The notes under the pieces were generated by a model. That model did not search any database. It was not told where the DNA came from and saw only the letters and a list, made by a program, of their open reading frames with translations. This document shows, piece by piece, positions 12,479-24,514 of a stretch of DNA of 64,000 nucleotides. The first letter of the stretch is position 1; each line of letters opens with the position of its first letter. The translations under genes were made by a program, and so were the position numbers. Source of the stretch: Parus major (lineage: Eukaryota > Chordata > Aves > Passeriformes > Paridae); the NCBI RefSeq assembly GCF_001522545.3, contig NC_031771.1, positions 1,976,283-2,040,282 on the forward strand. Reading direction: 5' to 3'.

Positions 12479-12555
12479 CTGGTCCTTCTCAGGCTTGTCC
12501 GAGATGTCGTTGAGGCTGGTGGAAGTCAGGTTTCGGTGAGCCATGGCCGGGCTGC
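12479..12555 (-). CDS. SLC4A4: SLC4A4 exon: short linker exon of the N-terminal domain
   Basis: This 77-nt exon is too short to stand out as an open frame, but it is identified by its fit between neighbours. It follows a TGTTACAG acceptor and ends at CAG|GTAAGC. It begins with GC, which completes a Gly codon with the preceding exon, and then encodes 25 residues: [20 protein letters not shown] followed by PEKDQ. This matches the NBCe1 stretch between the cassette and the [20 protein letters not shown] segment; the mammalian protein has Thr in place of the Ala after PAM. The region is a flexible, Ser/Thr-rich connection in the cytosolic domain and is retained in all isoforms. Confidence 0.95.
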
Positions 12556-13419
12556 CTGTAACAACAATGTTGACACCATTAAAACACCAGCTTGCATCCA
12601 GTTCAGAACACAGAGGCTCAGGCTACAGCAACACCTTTCCTTGGGAGGCTGGTGTGGGGAATTCCAGACCCTGCCAAGCTGCTTTCTGTCACTTGATGTG
12701 GCACGGGGGGGATTTAAGATGCTAACACTTCTGACTCACAGCACTCCAGTGACTCCCAGGACAGCACAAGAGTCCAAGGACTTTCCATAATTCCTGCCCG
12801 TGGGAGAAAAGCAAAGCAGCACCACACTGCTGGCCAGGTCACCCAGGACCCACCACAAACCCATCCCTCCATGGGGCTGGGACCTTGCAGGGTGCCAAGC
12901 CCTGGCCTCAGCTCTCCTGCGTGGCTGGCACCTGCCCCCCTCCATCCCAGACACTGCACACAGCGCAGGCACAGAGGGAGGGCGGCAGCTCCTGGTCCTT
13001 TGAGACAGCCTCTAATGAGCACCTCCCTCATTATGAGTAAGCTCATTAACTAAGCTCAGGAGCCTTGAGCATCTCACTGATGAAAACAACGTGTGTGCCA
13101 CGCTGACGGGCCAAGAGTCACCAATTCCTGACACCAGATTCTCTGGAGAGGTGAAGAAACTCTCCAGAGACACAGCAGAATAATTAAATTTAAACCAACC
13201 CAAAACACAAGTAAACAAGAAACCAAGAGTAAACAAAGACTTCTGGGATGGATACAGGATTGGAAATCACAGCTGTCAGTATCAACTGTTATAAATTATC
13301 CTGAAATGTTCCCATCTCTTCTCATCACGTTTGCAGGAATCTGAAACACAGCACCAGGAGCTTTCATCCCAAAGTTTCTAACCATGAACTTCATTGGAAA
13401 GAGAGGAAATATTAAGGAA

Positions 13420-13434
13420 AAAAAAAAAAAAAAG
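13420..13434. repeat. Poly(A) tract
   Basis: A run of A's ending in GGG is not preceded by a recognisable retrotransposon. Similar runs occur at 54796-54812 and 62157-62167. Confidence 0.9.
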
Positions 13435-15059
13435 GGAAGGAGGCATCTCCTTGTCTCATTTTTGAGGCTGTGTTTTGAGACAATGTTTATTTGATATTTT
13501 TAAAAGGAATGTCCAACTTCTCGGTTTGAGGGAACTCCCAACACAGCTCCCAGCACAAACAAGCTCAATAATAAATCAGCATCAGGAGCAAATAGCCAAA
13601 GGAGAGGGAATAAAAAACTCTGCACTCCCCAGGGCTGGGTTTTCTTTACAACATAGGTGAGGATAGATTCAAAGCAGCTGTACCTGCTGTGTGTTACTGC
13701 CACATCCAGCACCATCAGCACAGCCCAAGCCAAGCACAACTAGACAAATCACATATAACAAAGGGGGATCCTCAGCTTCAGCTCTTCCTGCTGTTATTCA
13801 AGACCCCACTTGGCTGCTATTTTTTTCCAGATTACATCACTTGTTTGCTTTGTTTATTAGATTCCAAGCTGCCTGTTGTTCCCTGTGATATAATGACCCT
13901 GCTCCCAAGAGGAGGAGGCTTGTGCCTTTCTCTCCCCACGCTACCAGCCTCCTTCTCCTAGGGATGGTCAACACAGCCACACAAACTCAGAGCAGCTCCA
14001 AACAAACCTTCTCCTAATGGGCTCCACACAGCCACACAAACTCTCCACAGTTCCAAAAAACCACCTGGAGTACAAAGTTTGGGCTGCTCAGACCCCTGTG
14101 GAGGACTTCTGGCACACGACACTCACCCTTCTTATGGTGTTTGCTAACGAAGGATCATTTCCTGATCCAGGCCCAGCTCCCATTCCTTTCTCTCTAGCAA
14201 AGGTGACATGAGTCTGTCTGTGGCTGTGCTCAGCCAAGGACTTGTGAGGGAAGCACGGCACACAGTCCAAACCCCTCTGTGCTATTATCTCATCCTATGG
14301 ATCAGCTCCATAGTAACCTGCCAAAGGGAATACCCTGGAATTCAGACTTCAGTCTGCCTGAAGTGGCCACCAGAGAACACCTCTGTGCCACAAGCTGTGC
14401 CCTCCTGGGAGGAGCAGTGAGCTCCTCTGGGATCAGCAAGGCTCCCAGGAGTCACGTCTGACACAGGCAATCAGGGAGGAGCGGTGCTGGAGACCTGTCT
14501 GGCTCACCCCAGAGAGATCAAGCTGGCAGACTATTTGTAAGGATCACTCATGTGAAAATTAAAATATCTAAGCCCCTTCAACAAGCAAAGGATACTTCAA
14601 GAGACCAAAAAAAAAATAAGTGCCAGCAACCAGCTTAGATTCCCCTTGGAAGGGGAGTCTGGCCTGACCTACCTGCTTCATCCCAGATGAAGGAAAAAGG
14701 GAAAACAGAATGAAACAGAGCAGTGGAGGGGACAGTGAGCATTAAAACAGACAGCCAGAGTAGCACCACTCCCCACTGAAGGCATCTTGCCCCTGTTAAT
14801 GCAGCAGCAAGCGTTAGGAGCCCGGCTGCTGGGACGTGCCACTTGCTCTTGCTCTGCTGGCCCCAGCTGCCCGCCCTGAGCCCTGCCCAGCACTTACTGA
14901 GCCATCCCACGCTGGGGCTGCGCTGCACTCCCAGCTCATCGTCCAAGGTGCGCGTGGCCAGGCAGGGCACGGAGCTCTCCAGCGGGCTGCGTGCTTGTGC
15001 CAGGCAAGCAGGAGACGGGAGCGGCAGCAAAGAGCAGGAAGAGAGCAAAGGGGAAAAGT

Positions 15060-15079
15060 TAAAAGAAAAGAAAAGAAAA
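15060..15079. repeat. (AAAAG)n microsatellite
   Basis: Four tandem AAAAG-like units form a short pentanucleotide repeat. Confidence 0.85.
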
Positions 15080-15669
15080 TTATGCCAGAAAGAAAGGCTC
15101 GAGCAGTGGTACAGGAAAGCCAGGCAGGAGAGAGGGTTTGAGCTGCACAGTGTGGTCACCAAAGCCCACTCATTTAGATCCTGACATCTCCCCCGAAGCT
15201 CCAGCTGGCAGCGTTCACTTGGCAGGGCTGGACACAGCTCTCCATCCCTGGTCTCTGAAGTTCAGGCATCTCTGAAGCACATCTCAAGGAGGTGAGTGAG
15301 CAGCTGCGGTGCTGGTGGCACCGAGCAGTTCCAGGCCACAGCACCACCAGTAACAACAGGTTTTTGAAAATAAAGACCAGGTCATGTCCCAGGAGCAAAC
15401 TTTGGAGCATCCTGACCCCATCCATACATATTCAGGCACACCAATCCAGACTTGGAAATGCTCACCTTAGTCTGCAGCGCTTCCAATGATGCCAATACAT
15501 ACACTGATGGGGGTTTTGCAAGCATTCCTTGGACACCACCTCACTTCTGACTTCAGCTGCTCTCCTCTGTGCTGGTGCTGTTCAGCTGATGCCACTGCTC
15601 AGCTATAAAGGCACTGAGGTCACAGTTCATGTGAAAAACACTGAACTGAATAATGCTGAACCAGAGGAG

Positions 15670-15790
15670 CCATGGCTGCCCCATCCCTGAAGTGTCCAAG
15701 GAACAGAGCTTGGAGAAACCTGGGCTAGTGGCCCTTCCAGTGGCAGGGGGCTGGAACAAGATGCTCTTTCCTTCCAACCCAAGCTCTTCC
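15670..15790 (+). mobile_element. CR1 LINE 3' fragment with internal deletion
   Basis: It has GCTGCCCCATCCCTGAAGTG, CTTGGAGAAACCTGGGCTAG and GGGGGCTGGAACAAGATGCT, with bases missing between the last two compared with other copies in this window. The end reads CTTCCAACCCAAGC. Confidence 0.82.
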
Positions 15791-18700
15791 AGGATTCTGA
15801 AGTAGAATAAAACCCTCCTCCCCAGCACAGACAGGTACCCTCCTGTCTGTGCCTCAGCTGACACCTTGCCAACAGCCCGCTCTTCCCACTCAACTGTTTG
15901 CAAACCATGGTGCCAGCACAGTGTGAACAAGCCGTGCTCAGGAGGTGTTTGGGCAGCACCCACGCGGTGGTGGGACTGTGCCATTATTTACGGTGGTTAA
16001 ACACACACACTTAAACACATCACAGCTTTCTAGAGGCTCTGCCAGCTTGGCTTTAGCAGCATGTGATCGCTTCTCGCTTGCCAAAGGCTCCCACAGGTGT
16101 TAAAATATACAGAACGCTGGCAAGAAGCTCTGAAAGAAACATCTCAGAAGGGATAGCAAATGTCATCACAGAAGGCTGGTAAATATTGATTGGTCCTCAG
16201 GCACCTGCAGGAGGGATGGGGACCACAGACCCCACATTACACCATGGCAAACCCCAAGGTGTGCCAGCTGGAGCCCTGCTAGCCCGGGTGTTACAAGGCT
16301 GTGCCAGGAAGGGATACAATCAACTCTTCAAAAGCCACTCAACAAAACCAGACACACACGAAAACCTGTCAAAAACCCATCAAAACCCCCTGCAGGAGTC
16401 CCATCAACATGTAACATGGCAATATCCTTGCTGAACACTTCATACAGCTCAACCTTCTAGCAATGGAAGCAAGGGGAAAAGGGCTGTAGCTTCTCAAGGT
16501 AACATGGGAGGGTTTGCTTAGTCCAGCTTGCTATGCCCAGAATTTTGGCAATCATCTTTTTCTTGCTGAACAGACAGCAAAAGAGTGTTGGGATTTATCC
16601 TCCTCCATCCATGGCACACAAGGAACTACCCTCTTTTCCTCGATTCCTTTCCCAGAGCAAAGGGATTCCTGACAAACATCCTGCTGCAGCATGACCCACA
16701 CCAACTTGTATGATACAGAGATGGAGAGCAGAGCACACCTTGGCCAAATCTCTGCCCATCTCATCACTACCTCACCTTCAAACAGAGCACTGACATGACA
16801 GATGGGGGCTGAGGATGACTCCCTCCCAGGAACCACAGAGCCACTCCCATCCCTGGGGAGCACTGGGAAAACAAAGAGATGCTCCAGGATCAGTTATGGC
16901 AGGGAGATTGGCAGTACATCATTCTTTCTTAGGTTCCTGAATTTCTAGAGGCATCTGGGATAACTGCATGGGGCTCATTCATCTCTGAAGTAAAAAAAAA
17001 ATAACATTTTGGAGGTCCTAAGACTTCAGTTATTTAGTCACTCTGAACCAAGTGAGACAGAGGCACCTCAGGATTCTTTTGAGCCATGGCCCAGGGTGTA
17101 TTTCCAAATTTCAGATCTAGCAAACAGATCCCACCCCTGAAGTATTCAAGGGGAGCTTGCAGCAGGTGTCCCTGCTGAGCCAGCCAAGCAGGGGGCAGCT
17201 ACACCAGCATAAAAAGCTGCTGTGCAGAGGGCAGGCAGATGCTCAGACCTGGTGGCAGCATCAATATTGGATGGAAGTTTCAGTGACACTGAAGTGAAAA
17301 CAAACACCTACCTGGAAAGAAACTCTAGGGAAATTTAGGAGTGCTTGGGGCCGGTGGCACAGTCATTATGGTGATTAGCTATGCTAAGAGACAGCTGCAC
17401 TCCCGTTGGCCTCATAAAATTTTTATCTGTCTAAAGGACACGTGAGACATTCATTGAATCCAAGGTATATAACCTGATCAAATATGTTCTGTAGTTACTT
17501 TTTCATTAAAGTGTAAATAATAAATAGCTGTAACGACTTTTCATGAGGTATTTCCCCCATATGTCAGTCTCGCCCTCCTCAAGTCTCAATGTGCTTGTCC
17601 TGCCATGGAACAGAGTGCTACACATCCTCAGAGCACAGAAATAGCCCAGGTGGGAGCACAGAGACACAACAACATGAAAGGAGTGGCTGATGGCCAGACC
17701 AGGAAAGAATTCTTGGAGAAGCAGTCCAACTGAGCCAGGACCTGCACAGCCCATGCAAACAAGAACGAGAAATGAATGAAATTGAAATCACTTAAAATCC
17801 AAGTAAAGAAGGCCCTTAGCCACGAAAAATGAGCAGGGGCTCAGTGAGAATGTGAGAAATGCCCTTTGTCAGCATCACTCTTCCTGGGATAAGCTTTGCC
17901 TACGTACAGGAAGAGGGGTTTGCAGCTGAGAGCTGAGGGCATCTCCTAAAAGAGACGACAGAAATGTCCCTTGTAGCTGAAACCTTCACCTGAAACCAAC
18001 AGCTGAAGACGTGTCTGTCTGGTGTTCAACCTCCCACACACCGTGGCCACAGGCCAGGATTCCTCCCCTCACAGCAAACTCGGCCATCAAAGGTGCAGCA
18101 AGGGTTGGAGTGACGGAGGTGCTACCAGGAAGCAGATGCCTTCCATCCAGACCGTGGGGAGCACAGCATGGGAAGGCAGCACAAGGCCAGGCTGGCTGGG
18201 CTTTGTAGCCACGTGGTCTCGCAGGAGTCCCTGCTCGCGGCTCCTCCAGCTACAGGGCTCCCCAGCCACGCTGAGCCCCTTCCCTAAAGCTGTGATTTCC
18301 TCCCAGGGCTCTCCCTGGAGTGCAGTCCCTCCCCTCTCCGTGGGACTCCTGCAGGGATATGCACGGGGAACGCTGCCGCGCTCACATCACCGCGGGCCGC
18401 GTCATTTCACCCGCTCCGTCAGCACCGCGTCCACGCGACACCACACGGGCATCACCCACCGCAACAAACAGCTCCACGTGCACACACACAGCCCTGCTGC
18501 AAAACCAAAGGATGAGCCAAGGCAGGAAATATTAATCAAGTGTGAGAATAGGTTAGGGAGGAATGTTAGGGTGGGTTTTAGAAGCCAAACACAGCAAGCT
18601 AAGAGGCCTTTGGTGAAGCAAGAAGAAAATAGTTTCTTCACTTGCTTTCATTTCTGGGTATTTTAAAATGGCAACTTTTAGCCCAATTTCCAGACTGCCA

Positions 18701-18839
18701 CAGGAGACAGTTGAGAGAACTCCAAGGCATGATGAGAGGCTTAAAACACCTCTTTTTTTAATTACCATGAGCAAGAAGACCCCAAATCTCCACCCAGGGG
18801 CAAGCATTGAGTCAGTGCCCAGGCCTCTGTAGCTGTCTG

Positions 18840-18868
18840 CACACACACACACACATACCACACACGCA
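18840..18868. repeat. (CA)n microsatellite
   Basis: An almost perfect CA run of about eight units is followed by an imperfect CA-rich tail. Confidence 0.9.
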
Positions 18869-19449
18869 TTTAAGGACACCACTACCAACATGGCACTACC
18901 TATTACACCTTTTTTAGGGAGAAGAAGAGACATATTCACAACACACGCCACAAAACTACTTTAGGACGAATAAAGCAGGATGGAAATCAGCTTTACCCCA
19001 CTGGACAATGATTGTATGGCAATAAAATGGAAGCTAGATGTCATTTTGGATTCACAGTGCCACCGGCACTGTCTGTTACAGACATGGAATGCACGTGGAA
19101 GCTCTGTCTCTGCCCCAATGTTTCAGGTGATCAGCCTTTTAAGGCTCAGGCCCCACCAAAGTTTTTTGCGAATCCCCTTTCCTATCGTTGCTCCTAAACC
19201 ATCTCCTCGACGCCAGCTGCAAGAGCATCCCCTGCCTTCCTGCCTGTCCCCTGAGCCCCTGCCAGTCCAGTGAAGATGTGGTTAGAGCCGTGCCACGGGC
19301 CAAGCAGCCTGCAGAGCCCCCGCTGATGCGCCATCAGCACGGTCTCGCTGCTCCCACGGGGGTTAGGAAAGCGGTGTCAGGGCCACGCAGTTAGTTCTGG
19401 GCGGGTTGCTGTGACAGAGAAGGCCAGAGCCAGGTAGCCTCTGCATTAC

Positions 19450-19476
19450 CATTATCGGGGTTGGAAAACATCCTAC
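19450..19476 (-). promoter_or_regulatory. SLC4A4: 27-nt alternatively spliced cassette (NBCe1-D/E type)
   Basis: These 27 bases lie between a proximal donor (GCAA|GTAGGA) and the main donor (AATG|GTAATG). Omitting them removes nine residues, RMFSNPDNG, and keeps the frame, because A|GC restores the Ser codon. The length and position match the nine-residue cassette known to be missing from NBCe1-D and NBCe1-E. Neither donor is a strong consensus, which fits regulated choice. Use of the site in this species is inferred. Confidence 0.75.
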
Positions 19477-19629
19477 TTGCACTGGAGACGGTCTTTCCAA
19501 TGTCAGCCAGCGAGCGCAGGTTGGATTTCTTGGTCTGGTGCCGGTGCTTCCTGAGCAGGGTGTAGGTGACCTTGTCCTTCAGCTCGGGTTTCAACAGCCC
19601 CGTCTCGATCTGATTGTCAACGATCATCT
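19450..19629 (-). CDS. SLC4A4: SLC4A4 exon: N-terminal domain with optional 9-residue cassette
   Basis: This 180-nt exon follows a GTGCCACAG acceptor and ends at AATG|GTAATG. The 59 full codons open [20 protein letters not shown], pass through [20 protein letters not shown], and end [14 protein letters not shown] is the second GXXXP motif reported to sense intracellular chloride in NBCe1-B. The serines in GKTVSSAS correspond to mammalian NBCe1-B Ser232, Ser233 and Ser235, which are regulatory phosphosites. A second donor, GCAA|GTAGGA, lies exactly 27 nt upstream of the main donor (exon end 19477). Using it would delete RMFSNPDNG in frame, as in the known D and E variants. The exon is constitutive in its first 153 nt and probably optional in the last 27. 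Confidence 0.96.
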
Positions 19630-22038
19630 CTGTGGCACAGGAAGGGGGAGGGAGGGAGGGGAGAGCAAAATGAACCACAGAGCTCAAAACTGCTTCAGGG
19701 AGGGCAGAGAGAGAGGAATTGGAGGAATTTTCACCCTGCCTTTTTGATGGCTTCCTTACCATCTCAAAGCCAGGTTTTATTTGTATGAGAATCTCTTTCA
19801 GACATTCCTCTTGCAATAGAACATAAGCATTTCCATCCAGCATGAGCCACTAACACACACCTATTGCACTGAGATTCCTCCCTACATGCCACTGAGCCTA
19901 TTTCAAAGGGCTCTTAGCTCAGAAATGGAATCCCCCGAGCATGGACTTTAGTGAAGATACTATAAGTTGCTATATAAGCAAGTTCCAGGGTGCTCCCAAA
20001 AAACACACAGAAAAAACTTCCATCAGATTCAACAAGGCCTGAGTACACCCTGCAGGCCCCCCCAAGTAAAAGCTAATCTAAAGACAGGAGGAAGTCCTGG
20101 AGATGAGCCACTAATTAAATCATTCACTTGCAGGACTGAAGTGACAGCAACTACAAACGGCAGAACTTGCTCCACTTACCACAGGATGGATTATACGGCT
20201 TTACTTTGCACGGAGTCACCAGGAGAAAAGGCCCCCAGCGTCCTCAATGCCTGCTCACTTCCCATCAATTCCCTCCTTTCTCCTCCCCTATCCCAGAGGA
20301 AAAAGGCAAAAAGGTGGCCAGACTTATGAGCAATGTCCCCTGTGCAGTAAATCTCACATGAAGTTGCTCCCCGATGACTTGAGTTCAAGCGCCGTCCCCT
20401 GAGGGCAAGTGGCAGCTCGTATTTGTCTGCTGGTAACTTTTATTTGTGCTAATAATAAAAGTTATGGTGAGGGGGAGGCAAGACACCCATCACATTTACT
20501 AACTCAGTGAGTCAGAAAGTCATCCTCTACGTGCTGCCCAAGAATTAATGCCTCTTCAAATCCCTAAGGAAGAGCCTAGTTCTTCCTCTCCAATTAAGGC
20601 AGGGTGGGTACATGCACGTAGGTACCCTTACACAACACGTTTGGCACAAGGCTGACCTTTGCTAAGTGTTATTTTAATACCAGCTCTTCTTGCTCGTGGT
20701 TTTGGTTAGTGATTTTTGGAGTATTTCCTACAGAACCTTCATTCAAGTTTATCCTTCTCTATCTGCCACTTCCCTGTTGCTGATAAAACACAAACGACAA
20801 AGAGAGTTTTTCTTTGGAGTTTTCCTTTCCTGTGTGTCACTACCAGACACCAGCCAAGTGATCATGATTAAATCATCCTGGAAATCCAGTCCTGGATATC
20901 CCTACCTGTCTGATTAAGGGTCTGGACCAGCAAAAACACCCTGCTCAGGACAGTGTCACAGTGTCACAGCAAGAGCAGGCACCGATGTGTAATTTAATCT
21001 CCTAGGAATTAGATTTAATTTGGGTGTTGAAGAAGGAGATTGAAGGCGACATCTCGAAGGGACTTCAAAAGAAAATTTAATGTTTGAGGGTTTAAGGTTT
21101 CATACCATGAACATCAGCTTCTGAAGCAGGCTCACCTTCAGCAGGAAACTTGAAAGGTTCTTGGGGGTTTTATTTTGCTAAAACTTTACAAAGCTGTGCA
21201 TTTGGATACACAAAAGCAAAGGAACATAAATGTCACCATAAGCACTTGCAAAACCAATTTCAATACTCCTCATGTAATGCCAGAAGCAGCTGTCATTCCA
21301 AGCCTTAGGATCCAGTGCATGGGAGAATTCCATGCCAGGCTAATTTTGACCTTACTTCCTGAGATGACCATTCAGAGCACTGAGTTTTGGAGGAGGAAGT
21401 ATTTAATTTTGCTCTTTTACATCTCTTCATGTAACAGCTCGTGAACTGAGTTTTTTTGGTTAAATGTCCCTCCACTGGATGGCTCACTTGGAAAATTTAT
21501 TTTCCCTAAGTTCTCACAGGCCACGTGCAACGTGATCTGGCTCTCAGCACGTCACTGAGCATGTCACCCACAGCTAATCTGACCGTACCAAAGCCACCCT
21601 CTCATTCTGCAGAGAGGAGAACCAGCTGGTGCTGGAGTGTGGGGTGTCCCATCCTAAACACAGCCCCACCTCCTTCAGTGGGCAGCTCAACACCTCACCC
21701 AGGAGCAGCTCCTGGCCCGAGTGGTTCTGCATGAACGGCACCTGACGGCTGTCTCTGCTCCCAGAGACGTGGTCCTTCCACATGTCACCTTTTCTACAGT
21801 GAATATATATTAAATTCATGTTTTTCATTCTTCTTCCTGCACTCAGAAGGACTCTGTTCATCTATCTATTATCCTTTCCCAGGCACTTTCTAGTTTCCCC
21901 TGTTATTCCTTGTTATTTGGGTTGTTTTTTTCTCTTTCATTGGAAAAGCAGCGCTTTTTCATTAAAACCATCCATAAAACCACACCGGGGTTAATAAAAA
22001 CGTGTGGTGAGGCAAAGAGCCAAGACAGGTGTACTTAC
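19630..22038 (-). other. SLC4A4 intron, 2409 bp
   Basis: This intron carries an 11-bp perfect inverted repeat at 20434-20464 and no clear CR1 copy. It has a GTAAGT donor and a CCACAG acceptor. Its open frames are short and unrelated to known proteins. Confidence 0.85.
20434..20464. repeat. Perfect 11-bp inverted repeat
   Basis: The arms taacttttatt and aataaaagtta are separated by nine bases, so the strand could fold into a small hairpin. It sits in the intron 800 bases upstream of the exon at 19450-19629. Confidence 0.85.
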
Positions 22039-22199
22039 CCACCACCTGTGGGAGGGAAGAGGCCTCCATATCCAGCATGATGGAGCCCTTCTCGATGCAC
22101 GTCCTCAGCTCGAACAGGCTGTGCAGAGACAAGGTGGCCACGTGTGGTTTGCTCCATCGCTCCCCGCCTTGTTCCACCTTCTCCTCAAACTTGATCCAC
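22039..22199 (-). CDS. SLC4A4: SLC4A4 exon: N-terminal cytoplasmic domain
   Basis: This 161-nt exon encodes 53 full codons between split Arg and Glu codons, after a TCGTAG acceptor and before a G|GTAAGT donor. The peptide opens [20 protein letters not shown] and continues through [12 protein letters not shown] to EASSLPQVV. It is part of the folded cytosolic domain conserved in all SLC4 bicarbonate transporters. The Glu at codon 22184-22186 (fifth residue) corresponds to human NBCe1-A Glu91, the proposed partner of Arg298 within this domain; both are retained here. Small changes from the mammalian protein are conservative (for example Ile for Met in RTC-x-EKG). The exon is shared by all NBCe1 isoforms. 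Confidence 0.96.
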
Positions 22200-22307
22200 C
22201 TACGACAGCGCAGAGCAATGAGATGGGGTTAAGGCTTCTGCCTCCTTGCAGGGGAACTAATCCTGCATTTCTGGCAATAAGGGGACTTGTCCCTCACTAT
22301 CTTGGCA

Positions 22308-22376
22308 GCTCTGCTTTAATGGTTGGACTCTGTGGTCTTAGAGGGCTGCTCCAAACTAAATGATTCTGTGATTCAA
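22308..22376 (+). mobile_element. CR1 LINE terminal fragment
   Basis: Only the extreme 3' end is preserved: GGTTGGACTCTGTGGTCTTA followed by GGCTGCTCCAAACTAAATGA and TTCTGTGATTC. It belongs to a subfamily different from the CCCAAACCATTC copies. Confidence 0.8.
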
Positions 22377-23499
22377 GTTCAGGAAATAAAAGATGGAATC
22401 AGCCACTGCCAAGATGCAGGCAGCATGGAATGCCATGCCCACAGGTGAGCACATCCCAGCCATGACTGAGGGTGCTCTCAGAGAATAAACGAGCCACCAA
22501 AGGAGAAGGCACAAATTAAGGAGCTCATTCTTTCCCTCCAGCTGCTGTTTAATGATTTAACCAAGCAGGTCTGAAAAAATCCAGAAAACTTATCTCTGAT
22601 GGAAGCTGAGAGCAAAGGGTAAATCCTGGTTGTGCAAAACACTCTTCACACCCCTAAAACCACATGCCAGCAGCAGGGAAGCAGGAGGCTCCATGTCCCT
22701 GGGCTGCAGCCCACCCCCACTTGCCCCTGCAGCCTTGACCCTGCCCTTGGCTCCGCTGCACCCGGAGCACACAGGGATGGAGCACACGGCTCCAGCCAGG
22801 CTATGGGATCTCACCTGGCCCACACCTTCTTCCTTACCACAGCACCCAGCAACAGCTTTGCTGGAAACTGGGGGTGCAGGAAAAGGTGCTTCAATGTGCC
22901 CTAATGGCAAAGCAGAAATGCTTTTTAATCCCCTCTTGAGACACCATTTTAATATATGTGGAAAATGAGAATTCCAGTGACTAATATAAAGGGATTATTA
23001 AGAAAAAAAACTGCACACATAAGGTAAGGAAGCTCATACATTTGCTCCAAACAGTATTATTAACAGCAAGCAAAATTATCTTTAATCCTGAAAAATGTAT
23101 TACTTGAGGATTAATCAATTATGCTTCACAATTGCAATAATCTCTTTTTGAGACTTTGTTTTTTTAAAGCTGCTTTTTACCTCAAGCTACAAGACTGATT
23201 TTCATCTCCAATTAATAAGGTCCTTTTAGTTCACAAAAACTAAGAGTTTCCTAGGACGCCTGAGGGACCTGGGTGGATGCAACTCTTTGCACTTGAAGGG
23301 GCTTTGTGCGATGTGGGACCGACTTACATTTACCCTGTAAGAGCAGGAAGGCTGCAAATTACCAGTGTTTGTCCTTCCAGGGAAAGTGATTACTCCCAAC
23401 TACCAACATTTGCTTTTTGTTTACTTTTCTCACTACACTCCACAATCCCAACACAATAAACCAAACATGAACCTGCAAAGGCGGGTGAAGGAAGGCATG

Positions 23500-23592
23500 C
23501 GGTCAGAGAGTGCTGTGAGCTGGGAGGGACCTCAAAGCTCACCTAGCTCCAAACTGCTGCCATGGCAGGGGCACCTTCCACTAACCAGCATG
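23500..23592 (-). mobile_element. CR1 LINE 3' fragment, diverged
   Basis: The complement of the CR1 end is visible as GGGAGGGACCTCAAAGCTCA, TAGCTCCAAACTGCTGCCAT and GGCAGGGGCACCTTCCACTA. The outermost tail is lost. Confidence 0.75.
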
Positions 23593-24514
23593 GGAATGAA
23601 AGCTTGCATTCCAGAGGTGCTCACAGGAGTGAAGCAGAAGAAGGAAAAGACCTGCAGCAGCTGGAGGCCCCCAGCCTGTCGTGAGGCTCCGTGAAGTGTC
23701 CTTGGGAACCAAGACATGTCCACCATAGTGTGGGGAGATGGCAGGAAGGCAAGGGGATTACAGAGAAAAGGAATGAAAGTGCCAGACCGTGGGATGGTGG
23801 AGATGGGTTTTTTCAACCTCTTTTATGATCTTTTTTTGTTTTATAAGCTGTGCTGGGAATTACATTTTTATCCTTCACTGTTTTACACCTGATAATATCA
23901 ACACAGCTTTCACGGGGCTGTTGGGAGTGAGGAGCAGCAGACAGAAGGAATGTGTAGATGTCAGAACAGAGCAGGAGGGAGATGAGGAAGATAATTTGAT
24001 TGTTTGTTCTCTCAAAACACGAGTGCAGCCTTTAGCCCTGCACCAGCGTGCAGGCAGTGCTGCTCTCCCCAGCTGGGAGCTGTGCAGTTCTGCACTGGGG
24101 CCAGGGGAAGCATCAACCCCACAAGGTCTATTCTGTCCTCTCCTCTCTCCTCCACCTGCACAGCCCTGCACTTTTTCCTGTGTTCAGCACCTGCTCATGC
24201 AGCTTCCTGGTTGTGGGGGAGCTGTTCTGCAGCAGCAGCTATAAAACACCCCCAAAACAGCTGGCAGATCCTGTGCCAACTGAAGCACAGCGCCAGCCGG
24301 CTCTGGAGGCACTGGGAGACACTCAGGAGCTCTCAGGAGGTTCTGTGGGCGAGCTTAAACAATTTCAGCAATGTGCTGGAAAATCCTGAACCATCTTTGT
24401 AAGATCACTATCTACAAAGGCAGGAGGTTGGGCCAATTTAGAAATGAAAGAGCACCTCAACAGGGTGCTTCGCTACATTCTGTGTCATTTATACAAAGCA
24501 CCATGGATCCACTC

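Larger units (their letters stand above)
12556..19449 (-). other. SLC4A4 intron, 6894 bp
   Basis: This intron contains a poly(A) tract at 13420-13434, an AAAAG microsatellite at 15060-15079, a CR1 fragment at 15670-15790, a CpG-dense stretch near 18361-18480 and a CA repeat at 18840-18855. A TAAT/ATTA-rich patch sits at 13010-13055. No coding sequence is recognisable. Confidence 0.85.

Noticed and set aside
17120..17200. CR1-like words (CCCACCCCTGAAGTATTCAAG, GGTGTCCCTGCTGAGCC)
   Set aside because: The order and spacing are too decayed to support a call.
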